A stretch of DNA of 64,000 bases from Pantoea phytobeneficialis (GTDB taxonomy: Bacteria; Pseudomonadota; Gammaproteobacteria; Enterobacterales; Enterobacteriaceae), in contig NZ_CP024637.1 in assembly GCF_009728735.1 (NCBI RefSeq), positions 442,341 through 506,340 on the forward strand, written 5' to 3'. Of this stretch, positions 33,463 through 42,871 are shown piece after piece. A program made the translations under genes and the position numbers. How positions within the stretch are numbered: position 1 is the first letter of the stretch; each line of letters begins with the position of its first letter. The notes under the pieces are model-generated. The model had not been told where the DNA came from. It saw only the letters and a list, made by a program, of their open reading frames with translations, and did no database searches.

Positions 33463-34662
33463 TTAAATCAATGCTGCACAGGCACGAGCAATGCGATGCC
33501 CTGCCTCGGTGACACTCGCAATATCCGTGGCAATCGACAGACGAAAATACGGCGACAAACCGTAGGCACTGCCGGCGACACCGGACACCCCACTTTCCAG
33601 CAGGTAGTTCAGCACATCATCTTCACTTTCCAGCCGTTTGCCATCCGGGCGGGTTTTCCCCAGCAGACCAGCACAGCGACAGAAAATAAAAAACGCCCCT
33701 TCCGGGTTAAGCACCTCAATACCCGGCACCTGACTCAGCGTTGCCATGATGGCATCACGTCGTTGCTGATACGCTTCGCGCTGCGGCGGCAGAAAATCCA
33801 GCCCCCCGTTAAACGCAGCGACCGCAGCGGCCTGGCTGATGGCGCTGGCACCGGAGCTGTTTTGCGACTGCACCACGGTCATGGCGCTGATCAATTTTTT
33901 CGGACCGGCGCCAAAGCCGATGCGCCAGCCGGTCATGGCATAGGTTTTCGATACCCCGCCGACCAGCAAGATGCGTGGTGTTAAATCTGGCGCAACGTGC
34001 AGCAGGCTAACGTGCTGACGACCATCAAACAGAATATGTTCATACAACTCATCCAGCATGATCAGGACGTCGGGATGATCGCGTAGCACTGCCGCCAGCG
34101 CGGTCAACTCTTCGTGGCTGTACACCATACCTGAAGGGTTGCCGGGGTTATTCAGCACCAGCCAGCGTGTCTTGTGGGTGATTGCCGCAGCCAGTTGTTG
34201 CGGTTGCAACTTGTACTGCTGCTCCAGCGGGCACGCCAGTAACACCGGCTCGCCACCGTTAAAACGCACGCTGTCCGGGAAGGTCGGCCAGTATGGCACC
34301 GGCACAATCACCTCATCGCCCTCGTTGAGGGTGGCAGCAAAGGCGTTGAAGATAACCTGCTTAGCGCCATTGGCGATGGCGATCTGCTCCACCTCATACG
34401 ACAACTGATTTTCCCGCGCCAGCTTCTGCTGTACCGCTTTGCGCAGCGCCGTGGTGCCGGGCGTAGGCGTATAACGGGTTTCGCCCGCTTCCATTGCTAC
34501 CACAGCCGCCTGGCGGATAGGGGCCGGGGTATCGAAATCAGGCTCCCCGGTGGTGAGGTCGAGAATATCCACGCCCTGCTCTTTAAGCTGGCGCGTCAAC
34601 TGACGCGCCGCAGCATTGGCGGAGAGAGACACGGACTGCACACGCTTTGATAAGGTGACCAT
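33463..34662 (-). CDS. Class I/II PLP aminotransferase (aspartate/aromatic type)
   Basis: The 399-residue fold-type I aminotransferase has TGEPDFDTP, TRYTPTPGTTALRKAV, PYWPTFPDSV, NNPGNPSG and the PLP-lysine segment GGVSKTYAMTGWRIGFG near residue 235. The closest pattern is the AspC/prephenate aminotransferase subgroup I-gamma. It is the last gene of a leftward three-gene group with the flavin monooxygenase (15 nt upstream) and the Fe-type dehydrogenase. It could transaminate a sulfur amino acid released by the pathway, but that is a guess from context. Confidence 0.88.
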   Translation of the reverse strand: MVTLSKRVQSVSLSANAAARQLTRQLKEQGVDILDLTTGEPDFDTPAPIRQAAVVAMEAGETRYTPTPGTTALRKAVQQKLARENQLSYEVEQIAIANGAKQVIFNAFAATLNEGDEVIVPVPYWPTFPDSVRFNGGEPVLLACPLEQQYKLQPQQLAAAITHKTRWLVLNNPGNPSGMVYSHEELTALAAVLRDHPDVLIMLDELYEHILFDGRQHVSLLHVAPDLTPRILLVGGVSKTYAMTGWRIGFGAGPKKLISAMTVVQSQNSSGASAISQAAAVAAFNGGLDFLPPQREAYQQRRDAIMATLSQVPGIEVLNPEGAFFIFCRCAGLLGKTRPDGKRLESEDDVLNYLLESGVSGVAGSAYGLSPYFRLSIATDIASVTEAGHRIARACAALI

Positions 34663-34677
34663 GCTGTTCTCCAGTCG

Positions 34678-35979
34678 TTACACCACAGGCAGGGCGAGGT
34701 TTTCGCGCAGGGTGGCAAATTCATACTCATCACGGAACAGGCCGCGACGACGCAACTCCGGGATCACCAGTTCAACGAACAGGTCAAGCTGCTCCGGCAT
34801 AATCGCTGGCATGATGTTGAAGCCATCCGCGCCCCCCTGCTCCAGCCACAGCTGGAAGTCATCGGCGATATCTTCGGCGGTGCCGACAATCACGCGGTGT
34901 CCACGGGAACCGGCAGCAACCGCGGCCAGCTCGCGCAGCGTCAGGTTTTCGCGCTTCGCCATATCGGTCATCAGCTTGACGCGACTCTGGTTACCTTCAC
35001 CCAGCGGCACTTCCGGCACCGGACCATCGAGCGGATACTGGCTCAGATCCATGCTGAAACGCAGGGAGAGCTGACGCAGACCGTTTTCGATATCCACCAG
35101 GGTGTTCAACTCTTTCCACAGCGCTTTGGCTTCTTCACGGGTGTGACCGACAATCGGCATCACGCCCGGCATAATTACCACATGGTCCGGGTTGCGTCCG
35201 GCGGCAATCACCTGATCTTTCTGCGAACGGTAGAATGTCTGCGCTTCTTCCAGGCTGGCTGCCGCAGTGAAGATTACTTCGGCGGTTTCCGCCGCCAGCT
35301 TCTGACCATCGGCAGAGGAACCGGCTTCGATAATCACCGGACGCCCCTGCGGCGAACGGGTGATGTTCAGTGGCCCCTGAACCTGGAAATGCTCGCCTTC
35401 GTGGTTGATCGGCTGGATCTTGTCATCAATAAAATATTGGCCGGTGGCTTTGTTTGGCTGCACCGCATCTTTTTCCCAGCCTTCCCACAATTTGTAAGTT
35501 ACTTCGAGGAACTCACGCGCCCGCGCATAGCGCTCAGCGTGATTTGGCATATCGCTGCGGCTAAAGTTGCGCGCAACGTCGGTGGAGAAAGAGGTCACTA
35601 CGTTCCACGCCGCGCGACCACGGCTGATATGGTCCAGCGAGGAGAAGCTGCGCGCCATAGTGAACGGGTCGCTAAAAGTGGTGGACGCCGTTGCCGCCAG
35701 GCCGATGCGTTTGGTATTGACCGCGAGGGCTGACAGCATGGTCAACGGCTCAAGGCGTGCCATAGTGGAAGGCAGGCGGTACATACTGGTCGCCAACGCA
35801 TCGCCAACAAAAAACAGGTCAAATTTGCCTGCTTCCGCTTTTTTCGCGATGGTGATCAGCCAGTCGATATCGGTCGGATCGCCGAGTTGCTGCGTCAGAC
35901 GCCAGCCACTGACGTGTTGACCAACGGGTTGTACAAAAAGGCCGAGTCGCAGGCGACGAGATGAAGTTGCGCTGTCCAT
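34678..35979 (-). CDS. NtaA/SnaA/DszA-family flavin monooxygenase
   Basis: The 433-residue protein is the paralogue of the one at 5523-6836. It shows GLFVQPVGQHVSGWR at the start, FFVGDALATSMYR, GRAAWNVVTSFSTDVARNFS near residue 130, PLNITRSPQGRPVIIEAGSS and an HRVIVGTAEDIADDFQLW C-terminal region. FMNH2 is needed from a separate reductase that is not encoded here. The start at 35979 (MDSATSS) is chosen because AGGACATC lies ahead. It forms a transcript with the dehydrogenase upstream and the aminotransferase downstream. Confidence 0.9.
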   Translation of the reverse strand: MDSATSSRRLRLGLFVQPVGQHVSGWRLTQQLGDPTDIDWLITIAKKAEAGKFDLFFVGDALATSMYRLPSTMARLEPLTMLSALAVNTKRIGLAATASTTFSDPFTMARSFSSLDHISRGRAAWNVVTSFSTDVARNFSRSDMPNHAERYARAREFLEVTYKLWEGWEKDAVQPNKATGQYFIDDKIQPINHEGEHFQVQGPLNITRSPQGRPVIIEAGSSADGQKLAAETAEVIFTAAASLEEAQTFYRSQKDQVIAAGRNPDHVVIMPGVMPIVGHTREEAKALWKELNTLVDIENGLRQLSLRFSMDLSQYPLDGPVPEVPLGEGNQSRVKLMTDMAKRENLTLRELAAVAAGSRGHRVIVGTAEDIADDFQLWLEQGGADGFNIMPAIMPEQLDLFVELVIPELRRRGLFRDEYEFATLRENLALPVV

Positions 35980-36028
35980 AAAAGATGTCCTGGTCTGTAA
36001 AAGAGAAAATGTGCGCCGCAGCGCACGC

Positions 36029-37099
36029 TTAAAATGCGTTGTCGGTTGCCAGCAACGCCTGTTCCAGCGTCTCTGCGGACAGGCTAAACGGCAGACGTTC
36101 GGCACTGGCGGCCGGAAATTTAATTTGCTGCGCGATGGCACGAATACGCTCAGCGCGATCGCCGCTTAGCGGAGCCAGCGTCAGCGGCATATCGTATTGA
36201 CGCAACAGCGCCAGCAATTCAGCATCCGGTACGCCATCATGTTCGATGAGCGACTGAACCAGCAGGCTGTAGCCGACCTTTTCGCCATGCAGCCAGTGAT
36301 GCAGCTCCGGCTGGTGGGTCAGGCGATTATGAATGGCGTGAGCAAAACCTGGGGTGGGCAGCACGTCGCGTACGCTGTTCGCCAGCCCGGCCAGCACGAT
36401 ATTGGCATCAATGACTTTTACCAGCGCCGGGGTGACCTGCTGCTGCTGATTGGCGGCCACCGCCTCAGCGCCAAACTGACGAAAGGTATCCAGTGCGCGT
36501 AACGCGGTCATCACCTTGAGATCGAGCGCCAGGTCGTCGGGGTTGTGGCGTTGATAAGGGCGGAATTCGTAGTATTTTGCCAGCGCATCAACAATACCCG
36601 CCTTCAGATAACGGGCGTCGCTGCGCGCGATCACCTCACTATCTACCAGCACCAGTTCAGGCATTTTGCCAAGCGGCTGGCTGCGAACATGCCCGCCCTC
36701 CGGGGTGTAGATAATCGCGACCGGCGACCAGGCGGCACAGGTGGCGGCCAGCGTGGCGAAATTAATCACCGTCAATTCCGGCATCTGGCTGCCAACGGCT
36801 TTGGCGGCATCCAGCACGCGACCACCACCAATGGCAAACAACAGTTCCGCGCCTTGCTGCTCAACATTGTGTTGCAAGGTGGCGATGGCGTCATCGGTGC
36901 ATTCACCGTGCAGATATTCCAGTTGCCAGCGAATGCCATGCGCCTCAAGGCTGGTGGTTAATTCTGGGTTCACCGCCTGCCAGGCGTTGGGAGAAGTGAA
37001 GATACGGATATGTGTGGCGTAAGGTTTAATAAACTCACCAGCGCGTGCGCGCAGGCCCGCCTCATGCGCATAGGCGCGCGGAGATTTAATCGCTAACAC
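36029..37099 (-). CDS. Iron-type alcohol dehydrogenase (YbdH/GldA-like)
   Basis: The 356-residue protein has the Fe-ADH/glycerol dehydrogenase fold. It shows FAIGGGRVLDAAKAVG (nucleotide-binding), FATLAATCAAWSPVAIIY, AGIVDALAKYYE with the metal-binding Asp, FAHAIHNRL and LHGEKVGYSLL, which hold the metal His ligands. The ATCAAW stretch is closest to E. coli YbdH/HcxA, a 2-hydroxycarboxylate dehydrogenase. A GTG at 37099 is the likely start, with AGGG upstream. It is the first gene of the leftward group in the second sulfur-type block. Confidence 0.85.
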   Translation of the reverse strand: MLAIKSPRAYAHEAGLRARAGEFIKPYATHIRIFTSPNAWQAVNPELTTSLEAHGIRWQLEYLHGECTDDAIATLQHNVEQQGAELLFAIGGGRVLDAAKAVGSQMPELTVINFATLAATCAAWSPVAIIYTPEGGHVRSQPLGKMPELVLVDSEVIARSDARYLKAGIVDALAKYYEFRPYQRHNPDDLALDLKVMTALRALDTFRQFGAEAVAANQQQQVTPALVKVIDANIVLAGLANSVRDVLPTPGFAHAIHNRLTHQPELHHWLHGEKVGYSLLVQSLIEHDGVPDAELLALLRQYDMPLTLAPLSGDRAERIRAIAQQIKFPAASAERLPFSLSAETLEQALLATDNAF

Positions 37100-37448
37100 G
37101 GCGTTACCCTGATAAAAAGAAAGGCTATAACGGATAAAATTGAGTTGTTACAGAGAGTTAATGCGAATTTGTTATAGCGCTGTATGCTTTCTGCATACTA
37201 CGGTAAATAAGGATTTAAGCAATAAAAAAGCGGTGATTTCATTTTCACAAATATGCATTAGCTTAGTTATTTTTTAGATATAGCGCGCATAGCCTTTGCT
37301 GTTAATCTCATTACCCTTCACGCGTGCCTTAATTATCATGCGCGTTGCCATAAATTCGTAGCGGCGTGATTTATCGCGCGAATCGCAGACCAGCGCGATA
37401 AATCGCGCCGCCTTAAACGCCAACAGGGCGGTTTTTCCGGGGAATACT
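37100..37448. other. Divergent gene-free region
   Basis: About 350 AT-rich bases separate the leftward dehydrogenase group from the rightward GNAT-M20-PrpD group. They should hold both promoters. A REP-like pair at 37358-37411 fills the right end. No regulator binding site could be picked out with confidence. Confidence 0.65.
37358..37411. repeat. REP-like inverted pair
   Basis: A copy with one change at 37358-37379 faces a shortened copy at 37393-37411, with a 13-nt gap. The pair sits directly ahead of the GNAT gene. Confidence 0.85.
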
Positions 37449-37994
37449 ATGCAACTCGATTTTCGCCAGGTCAGAGAAGACGAAGTTGAAACTTACCAGG
37501 CGCTGATGCATGCCGCTTACGCGTCCACCAAAGCACTGGGAATAAAATTCGATGCCGCCAGCGCCGATCTTGAAAAAACGCTGCGTCATCTGCAAAGCCA
37601 CGGGGTGTATGGGTTATATGCCGATGGCGAAATGGTTTCTTCCATTACCATCCGCTATCCGTGGGGACCGCTACCCGGTCCGTTTGGCTTGCCGCATATT
37701 GGCTGGTTTGGCGCGCATCCCAACTATCCCGGTCAGCAATATGGTCGCAAGATTCAGGACTGGCTGGAGCAGGAGATCATCATCGGTCAGTTGCGCGCCC
37801 CAGCGGTATCGTTGGGGACCGCCATCAGCCATCCGTGGTTAAAGGAAATGTACCTGAAGCGTGGCTTCCAGCCGATGCATACCACCGACCTGGGTAAAGG
37901 TCATATCACGCTCTATATGAAGAAAGTGCTGGATGAAAGCGCACATGATGCCTGGCTGACGCGCCAGGCATCACAACAAGGGAACAAGGCATGA
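37449..37994 (+). CDS. GNAT N-acetyltransferase
   Basis: The 181-residue protein has a GNAT fold. The stretch AHPNYPGQQYGRKIQDWLEQ is the acetyl-CoA-binding loop and helix, and HPWLKEMYLKRGFQPM is the C-terminal signature. It starts a rightward three-gene transcript and its stop overlaps the M20 start (ATGA). As in the operon at 2364-9097, an acetyltransferase next to an M20 deacylase suggests a transient N-acetyl intermediate. It is not closely similar to the GNAT at 4053-4562. Confidence 0.83.
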   Translation: MQLDFRQVREDEVETYQALMHAAYASTKALGIKFDAASADLEKTLRHLQSHGVYGLYADGEMVSSITIRYPWGPLPGPFGLPHIGWFGAHPNYPGQQYGRKIQDWLEQEIIIGQLRAPAVSLGTAISHPWLKEMYLKRGFQPMHTTDLGKGHITLYMKKVLDESAHDAWLTRQASQQGNKA

Positions 37995-39145
37995 GTACCA
38001 TTGATGAATCCGCGCTGGGTGACTATCTCGTCACTTTCCGCCAGGAATTGCACCGTTTTCCAGAACTGTCTAACCAGGAATTCGAAACCACCGCGCGTCT
38101 GCGCCAGCAACTGGAACACCATCAGATTCGCATTCTCGATTTGCCGCTGAAAACCGGCCTGGTGGCTGAAGTCGGCCCGCAACAGGGGCTGTTGATAGTG
38201 CTGCGATCCGATATCGATGCCCTGCCGATTGAAGAACAATCTGACGTCAGTTTTCGTTCCGAACGACCGGGCGTCATGCATGCCTGCGGTCATGATTTCC
38301 ATAGCTCAGCCGCGCTGGGCGCAGCAATTTTGCTTAAAAAGCAGGAAGCCACCCTTCCCGGCCGCGTGCGTATCTTGTTCCAGGCGGCGGAAGAGACGGG
38401 CCAGGGTGCCCCGGACGTGATTGCCACTGGCGCATTGCAGGATGCTGTGGCCATTTTCGGCATCCATAACGATCCTTCATTGCCGCCCGGCGTCATTGGC
38501 AGCAAAGCCGGACCTCTTACCGCCGCCGTGGACCGTTTTGATATCACCATTACCGGCACCGGCAGCCATGCTGCCAAACCGCATGAAGGTAACGATCCGA
38601 TCATCGTCGCCGGGCAGATTATCGCGGCGGCGCAAACGCTGATCAGCCGTAACGCCCCGTCGGCTGATAATGCCGTGGTGTCGATTACCCAGGTTCACAG
38701 TGGCAGCACCTGGAATGTGATTCCCGACAGCGCCTGGCTGGAAGGCACGGTGCGTTCGTTTTCGCAAACCACCCGTGAACGGCTGGAGCAGCGTTTTCGC
38801 GAAATCGTGCAGGGAATCGGTGCCGCCTTTGGCGTAGTGGTGAAATTTAACTGGCATGCGGGGCCGCCGTCGGTGGTCAACGATGCGTACTGGGCCGATT
38901 TTGCGTTACAGCAGGCCAGCGCCAGCGGTTTTGAAGCCCGCGTAGTGGAAGCCAGCCCGATTGGCGAAGACTTTGCCTTCTATCAACAGCAATTACCCGG
39001 CGCCTTTATGATGATTGGCACCGGTGAGCCTTATGCGCTGCATCATCCGGCATTTCGCATCAACGATCAGGTGTTGCTGCCGACGTCGCGTTACCTGGCA
39101 AATCTGGCCGTGGCCGCATTGCTCAGCCTGGAGCCACAGCCATGA
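37991..39145 (+). CDS. M20 amidohydrolase
   Basis: The 384-residue protein is the third M20 paralogue of the window. It has RQELHRFPELSNQEFETTARL, VLRSDIDALPIEEQ, MHACGHDFHSSA, the AAEETGQGAP catalytic-glutamate segment, GSHAAKPHEGND in the dimerisation domain and a C-terminal IGEDFAFYQQQLPG. The GGED of the other two is IGED here. It is coupled by ATGA overlaps to the GNAT gene before and the MmgE/PrpD gene after. It is a predicted N-acyl amino acid deacylase. Confidence 0.9.
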   Translation: MSTIDESALGDYLVTFRQELHRFPELSNQEFETTARLRQQLEHHQIRILDLPLKTGLVAEVGPQQGLLIVLRSDIDALPIEEQSDVSFRSERPGVMHACGHDFHSSAALGAAILLKKQEATLPGRVRILFQAAEETGQGAPDVIATGALQDAVAIFGIHNDPSLPPGVIGSKAGPLTAAVDRFDITITGTGSHAAKPHEGNDPIIVAGQIIAAAQTLISRNAPSADNAVVSITQVHSGSTWNVIPDSAWLEGTVRSFSQTTRERLEQRFREIVQGIGAAFGVVVKFNWHAGPPSVVNDAYWADFALQQASASGFEARVVEASPIGEDFAFYQQQLPGAFMMIGTGEPYALHHPAFRINDQVLLPTSRYLANLAVAALLSLEPQP

Positions 39146-40461
39146 CCCTCACACGCGCGTTGGCAGAACGTATTGTTCACAGCCAACCCGATTACCTGGC
39201 GCAGACCAAAGCGCGCGAAGGCATACGTGATTTCCTCGCGGTGAGCTGGCCGGTGCTACGCGGCCAGGTACCGGACAGCGGCTTACCGGCGCTGCGCACC
39301 GTTTACGGCGATGGCAGCATCCGTTCCCAGGCGTTGTTACTGGGCTATGCCAGCCATGCGCTGGATTACGATGATTTCCATGCTGATTTTCGTGGCCATC
39401 CCAGCGTGGTGATCCTGCCGGCGTTGTTTGCCTGGCATCAGCACCAGCCACAAGCCACGCCTGAGCAGTTCCTCGATGCTTACGCCATCGGCGTGGAAGT
39501 AGCCGGACGGCTCGGTCTGGCGGCCAGTCAGCAACATTACGCGCTGGGATATCACAACACCGCCACGCTTGGCACCCTCGCTGCGGCTGCCGCGCTGGCC
39601 CGTTTTCTGCGGCTGGATGTCGCCGCAACCGCGACCCTGTTGGGCATTGCCGCCACCCAGGCGAGCGGCTTACGGGCGCAATTTGGTTCTGCCATTAAAC
39701 CGTTGCACGCCGGATTTGCGGCGGAACGGGCTGTTGCAGCGGCGCAGCTGACGCTGGCCGGAATCGATGGCAAACAGGATGGCGTGCTTGAGGCTTTCCT
39801 CGCGGCCAGCAGCAACGGTCAGGCACAGCCGGAAAAGCTGTCAGAAAACTGGGGCACTCCCTGGCGTATCATCACCCCGGGGCTGGAGTTCAAACCTTTC
39901 CCGACCTGTGCCGGGACTCACAGTGCCGCCGAGGCTGCGCGCTTATTAAGGCAGGAGTGGCTGGCAAGCGGGCAACCGCTGGAGGCATTGCTGGATAACA
40001 TCGTCGATATTAGCGTCGCGTTCCCGCCGGGTGGCGATATTGCGGCGTCGATACAAGTGCCAGCCAACGGCATCGAGGCACGCTTCAGCCTCGAATATGT
40101 TATCGCCGCAATGTTGATGTATGACGACCTGCGTCTGGAGGATTTTGCCGAAGGCGACCTCAACCATAACGTGATGCCGCTGGCGGCAAAAGTACGGCGT
40201 ACGCCAGATGAATCCGCCCCACCGGATGCAATTAACCCGGCGCTGCGCTTTCATGAAGTGACATTGTCACTGAAAAACGGCATGCAACTGCGTCAGCGTC
40301 GTACCCGGCAGGAATCGCTGGCCGATGCGGTAGATGTGGCGGGCAAACTGCGTCTGGCGCTGAGGCAGGAAACGGCAGAACGCCAGGCTTTGTTGTGGCA
40401 AAGCAGTGAGTTAAAGACGTCAGCAGATTTGCAGGCGTTGGCAGACGTGTTGCGGGGATAG
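39142..40461 (+). CDS. MmgE/PrpD-family protein
   Basis: The 439-residue protein has the MmgE/PrpD fold (2-methylcitrate dehydratase and immune-response-gene relatives). It shows GYASHALDYDDFHADFRGHPS near residue 72, then the AYAIGVEVAGRLG and LGYHNTATLGTLAAAAALA helices and the FKPFPTCAGTHSA stretch near 255. It contains the acid residues of the family active site (DYDD). It is coupled to the M20 gene by ATGA. In this block it might dehydrate a carboxylic product freed from the sulfur compound, such as a succinyl-type side chain. That is inferred only from context. Confidence 0.85.
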   Translation: MTLTRALAERIVHSQPDYLAQTKAREGIRDFLAVSWPVLRGQVPDSGLPALRTVYGDGSIRSQALLLGYASHALDYDDFHADFRGHPSVVILPALFAWHQHQPQATPEQFLDAYAIGVEVAGRLGLAASQQHYALGYHNTATLGTLAAAAALARFLRLDVAATATLLGIAATQASGLRAQFGSAIKPLHAGFAAERAVAAAQLTLAGIDGKQDGVLEAFLAASSNGQAQPEKLSENWGTPWRIITPGLEFKPFPTCAGTHSAAEAARLLRQEWLASGQPLEALLDNIVDISVAFPPGGDIAASIQVPANGIEARFSLEYVIAAMLMYDDLRLEDFAEGDLNHNVMPLAAKVRRTPDESAPPDAINPALRFHEVTLSLKNGMQLRQRRTRQESLADAVDVAGKLRLALRQETAERQALLWQSSELKTSADLQALADVLRG

Positions 40462-40481
40462 ATGCCTGTCATCAAGTAACA

Positions 40482-40537
40482 GCGCGATAAATCGCGCCGC
40501 TACGTGATCAAAATATCCGACGCGATTTATCGCGCGC
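40482..40537. repeat. REP-like inverted pair
   Basis: A full copy at 40482-40503 faces a rearranged copy around 40517-40537, between the convergent PrpD-type and BisC-type genes. Confidence 0.8.
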
Positions 40538-40550
40538 CGTTACGGATGGG

Positions 40551-42839
40551 TTAGCAATACGGCGGAATAAATGCCTGTACCGGCGTGAGTTCCCCGGCAT
40601 ACTTCCTGACCTGCACCACGGTAATTTGCCCGCTACAGCCCTGAGTTAATGACGAGGTGCCAATATCCAGCGTCAGCACGTTGGGATTCCCATGACGACA
40701 CAACGGCCGCTCAGCGGTGGGATCAACCGGATCGTACCAGGCTCCCGTCGGTAGTTGGACCACGCCCGGCATGATGGTATCGGTGACGCGCGCGCTGGCC
40801 AGCACATGTCCCCGCTGGTTGTATAACTCGATAATGTCGCCATCATTGATGGCTAACCGCAACGCATCCTGCGGATTCAGGCTGCATACTTCCCGGCCAT
40901 CACGTTTCCCACTCAGACTGTAATCACCAAAATCCAACTGGCTATGCAGACGCGTGGCGGGTTGATTGGCAATCAGCCAGAACGGATGTTCATCGTTCGG
41001 TTGTTGCTGTGGTTCGCGCCATACCGGGTGTCCGGGGCAGTTTTCATAATCAAAACTGGCGATGGTGGCCGAGTAGATTTCGATTTTTCCGCTCGGCGTC
41101 GGCAGCGGTGCCGCATCCGGGTCGGCGCGGAATGCGTTGATCATGCGCCCGCCGTCCTTCAATTGCGGCAACTCCACAACGCCCTGTTGCCAGAACTGCT
41201 CAAAGGTTGGGACCGTGACCCGATGCGCCGCAAGCTTTTCCTGCAACTGCTGGTAATGATGTTGCAACCAACCGCGCGTATCGCGTCCTTCGGTAAACGC
41301 CTCTTCCCGGCCCAGCCTGCGTGCCAGTTCACTGAAAATCGCGTAATCATCTTTCGCCTCAGCATAAGGTTGCGCCACGGGTTGCATGGCGAAGAGATGG
41401 CGATCGGTTGGTGCTCCACCTATATCTTCGCGCTCCAGCGTCATGGTGGCGGGCAACACAATGTCGGCGTGTCTGGCGCTGGCCGTCCAGGCAATTTCAT
41501 GGACAATCAACGTATCCAGCTGACAAAACGCCTGGCGTAAGCGCGCCAGATCCTGATGGTGGTGGAACGGATTGCCGCCCGCCCAGTAAGCGAGGCGGAT
41601 ATGGGGATAGGTCAGGCGACGGCCATTGTAATCAAACTGCGTGCCGGGGTTGAGCAGCATATCGGCGATGCGCGCCACCGGGATCAGGCGGTCGATACCA
41701 TTTTTACCCTGCGGCAACGCCGGGAAGCTGACCAGGTTATGATGCTTACCATAGTGACCGAGTGCGCCGAGGGCGTAGGTGTATCCGCCGCCGGGCAAGC
41801 CGGGTTGCCCCAATGCCGCCGCCAGCACCAAACCCAACCACACCGGCTGTTCGCCATGTTCGGCACGTTGCAAGGCGTGCGCCACCGTTACCAACACACG
41901 TTTACCCTGTAACTGACGGGCAAATTGGGCGATAAACGCCGCATCAACACCGCAAATCGCCGCCGCCCAATGCGTATCTCGTACCGTGCCATCCTCTTCG
42001 CCGCGAATATACGCCACCATCTGCGGCCAGCCGACAGTGTAGCGGGCGAGGAAGGCTTCATCGGTCAAGCCTTCCGCAATCAGTACCGAAAGCACGCCAA
42101 GGATAAACGCCGCGTCAGTACCAGGATGTAGCGCCAGCCACTCACCCTGAGCTTCATCCGGTAAATCACTTTTTAATGGGCTGACGGAGATAAAGCGCGT
42201 GCCGCGTTGTGCCGCCTGCTGCATAAAGCCACGTTCGGTGTGTTCGCTCAGGCCACCACTGGCCACCTGTGAATTTTTCAGCGCCAGACCGCCAAACGCC
42301 AGCACCACGTCGCTGTGTTGGGCAATCTCTTCCCAGCTTACGCCGCGGCGGGCAATCTCGTTCATATCGCCCACGATATGTGGCAACAGCACGGACGCCG
42401 AGCCGGAGCTGTAGCTGTTAACCGAGCGTACATAGCCACCCAGGGTGGTATTGAGAAAACGATGTACCTGGCTTTGCGCATGGTGGAAACGCCCCGCGCT
42501 CGACCATCCGTAAGAACCACCAAAAATGCCTTCCGGGCCATAGTTTTCGCCAACACGTTTTAATTCGTTTGCCACCAGGGTATAGGCTTCTTCCCAACTG
42601 ACGGCAACATACTCATCGTTACCACGGCGTTGATCCGGTCCGGGGCCATTTTCCAGCCAGCCACGACGTACCATCGGACGCGCCACGCGCGCCGGATGGC
42701 TGAGGGCGTGACGGAAATTTTGTAACAACGGGCTGGGATCGGGATCGCGGTGGAATGGCTCAATGGTGAGTTGATCGCCCTGCTGTTGAGCATGGAAAGC
42801 TCCCCAGTGTGCGCTGTGCATGACTGGTTTCTGCGTCAT
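40551..42839 (-). CDS. BisC/TorA-family molybdopterin sulfoxide reductase
   Basis: This is a 762-residue Mo-bisMGD enzyme of the DMSO reductase class, closest in pattern to E. coli BisC. It shows FGGSYGWSSAGRFH, the SYSSGSASVLLPHIVG stretch with the Mo-ligand Ser near residue 145, YWAGGNPFHHHQD and DIVLPATMTLEREDIGG. There is no Tat signal and no N-terminal Fe-S Cys motif, so it should be cytoplasmic like BisC, which reduces biotin and methionine sulfoxides. It probably reduces a sulfoxide imported by the neighbouring transporter. ATG 42839 is preferred over 42842 because AGGA is six bases ahead. Confidence 0.88.
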   Translation of the reverse strand: MTQKPVMHSAHWGAFHAQQQGDQLTIEPFHRDPDPSPLLQNFRHALSHPARVARPMVRRGWLENGPGPDQRRGNDEYVAVSWEEAYTLVANELKRVGENYGPEGIFGGSYGWSSAGRFHHAQSQVHRFLNTTLGGYVRSVNSYSSGSASVLLPHIVGDMNEIARRGVSWEEIAQHSDVVLAFGGLALKNSQVASGGLSEHTERGFMQQAAQRGTRFISVSPLKSDLPDEAQGEWLALHPGTDAAFILGVLSVLIAEGLTDEAFLARYTVGWPQMVAYIRGEEDGTVRDTHWAAAICGVDAAFIAQFARQLQGKRVLVTVAHALQRAEHGEQPVWLGLVLAAALGQPGLPGGGYTYALGALGHYGKHHNLVSFPALPQGKNGIDRLIPVARIADMLLNPGTQFDYNGRRLTYPHIRLAYWAGGNPFHHHQDLARLRQAFCQLDTLIVHEIAWTASARHADIVLPATMTLEREDIGGAPTDRHLFAMQPVAQPYAEAKDDYAIFSELARRLGREEAFTEGRDTRGWLQHHYQQLQEKLAAHRVTVPTFEQFWQQGVVELPQLKDGGRMINAFRADPDAAPLPTPSGKIEIYSATIASFDYENCPGHPVWREPQQQPNDEHPFWLIANQPATRLHSQLDFGDYSLSGKRDGREVCSLNPQDALRLAINDGDIIELYNQRGHVLASARVTDTIMPGVVQLPTGAWYDPVDPTAERPLCRHGNPNVLTLDIGTSSLTQGCSGQITVVQVRKYAGELTPVQAFIPPYC

Positions 42840-42871
42840 CATTGTTCCTGGCTAAAAAAGAAAAACGGTGC

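Noticed and set aside
42840..42842. Upstream ATG of the BisC-type gene at 42842
   Set aside because: It differs by one codon from 42839, and the spacing from AGGA (three versus six bases) favours the inner ATG. The choice has no effect on the protein call.
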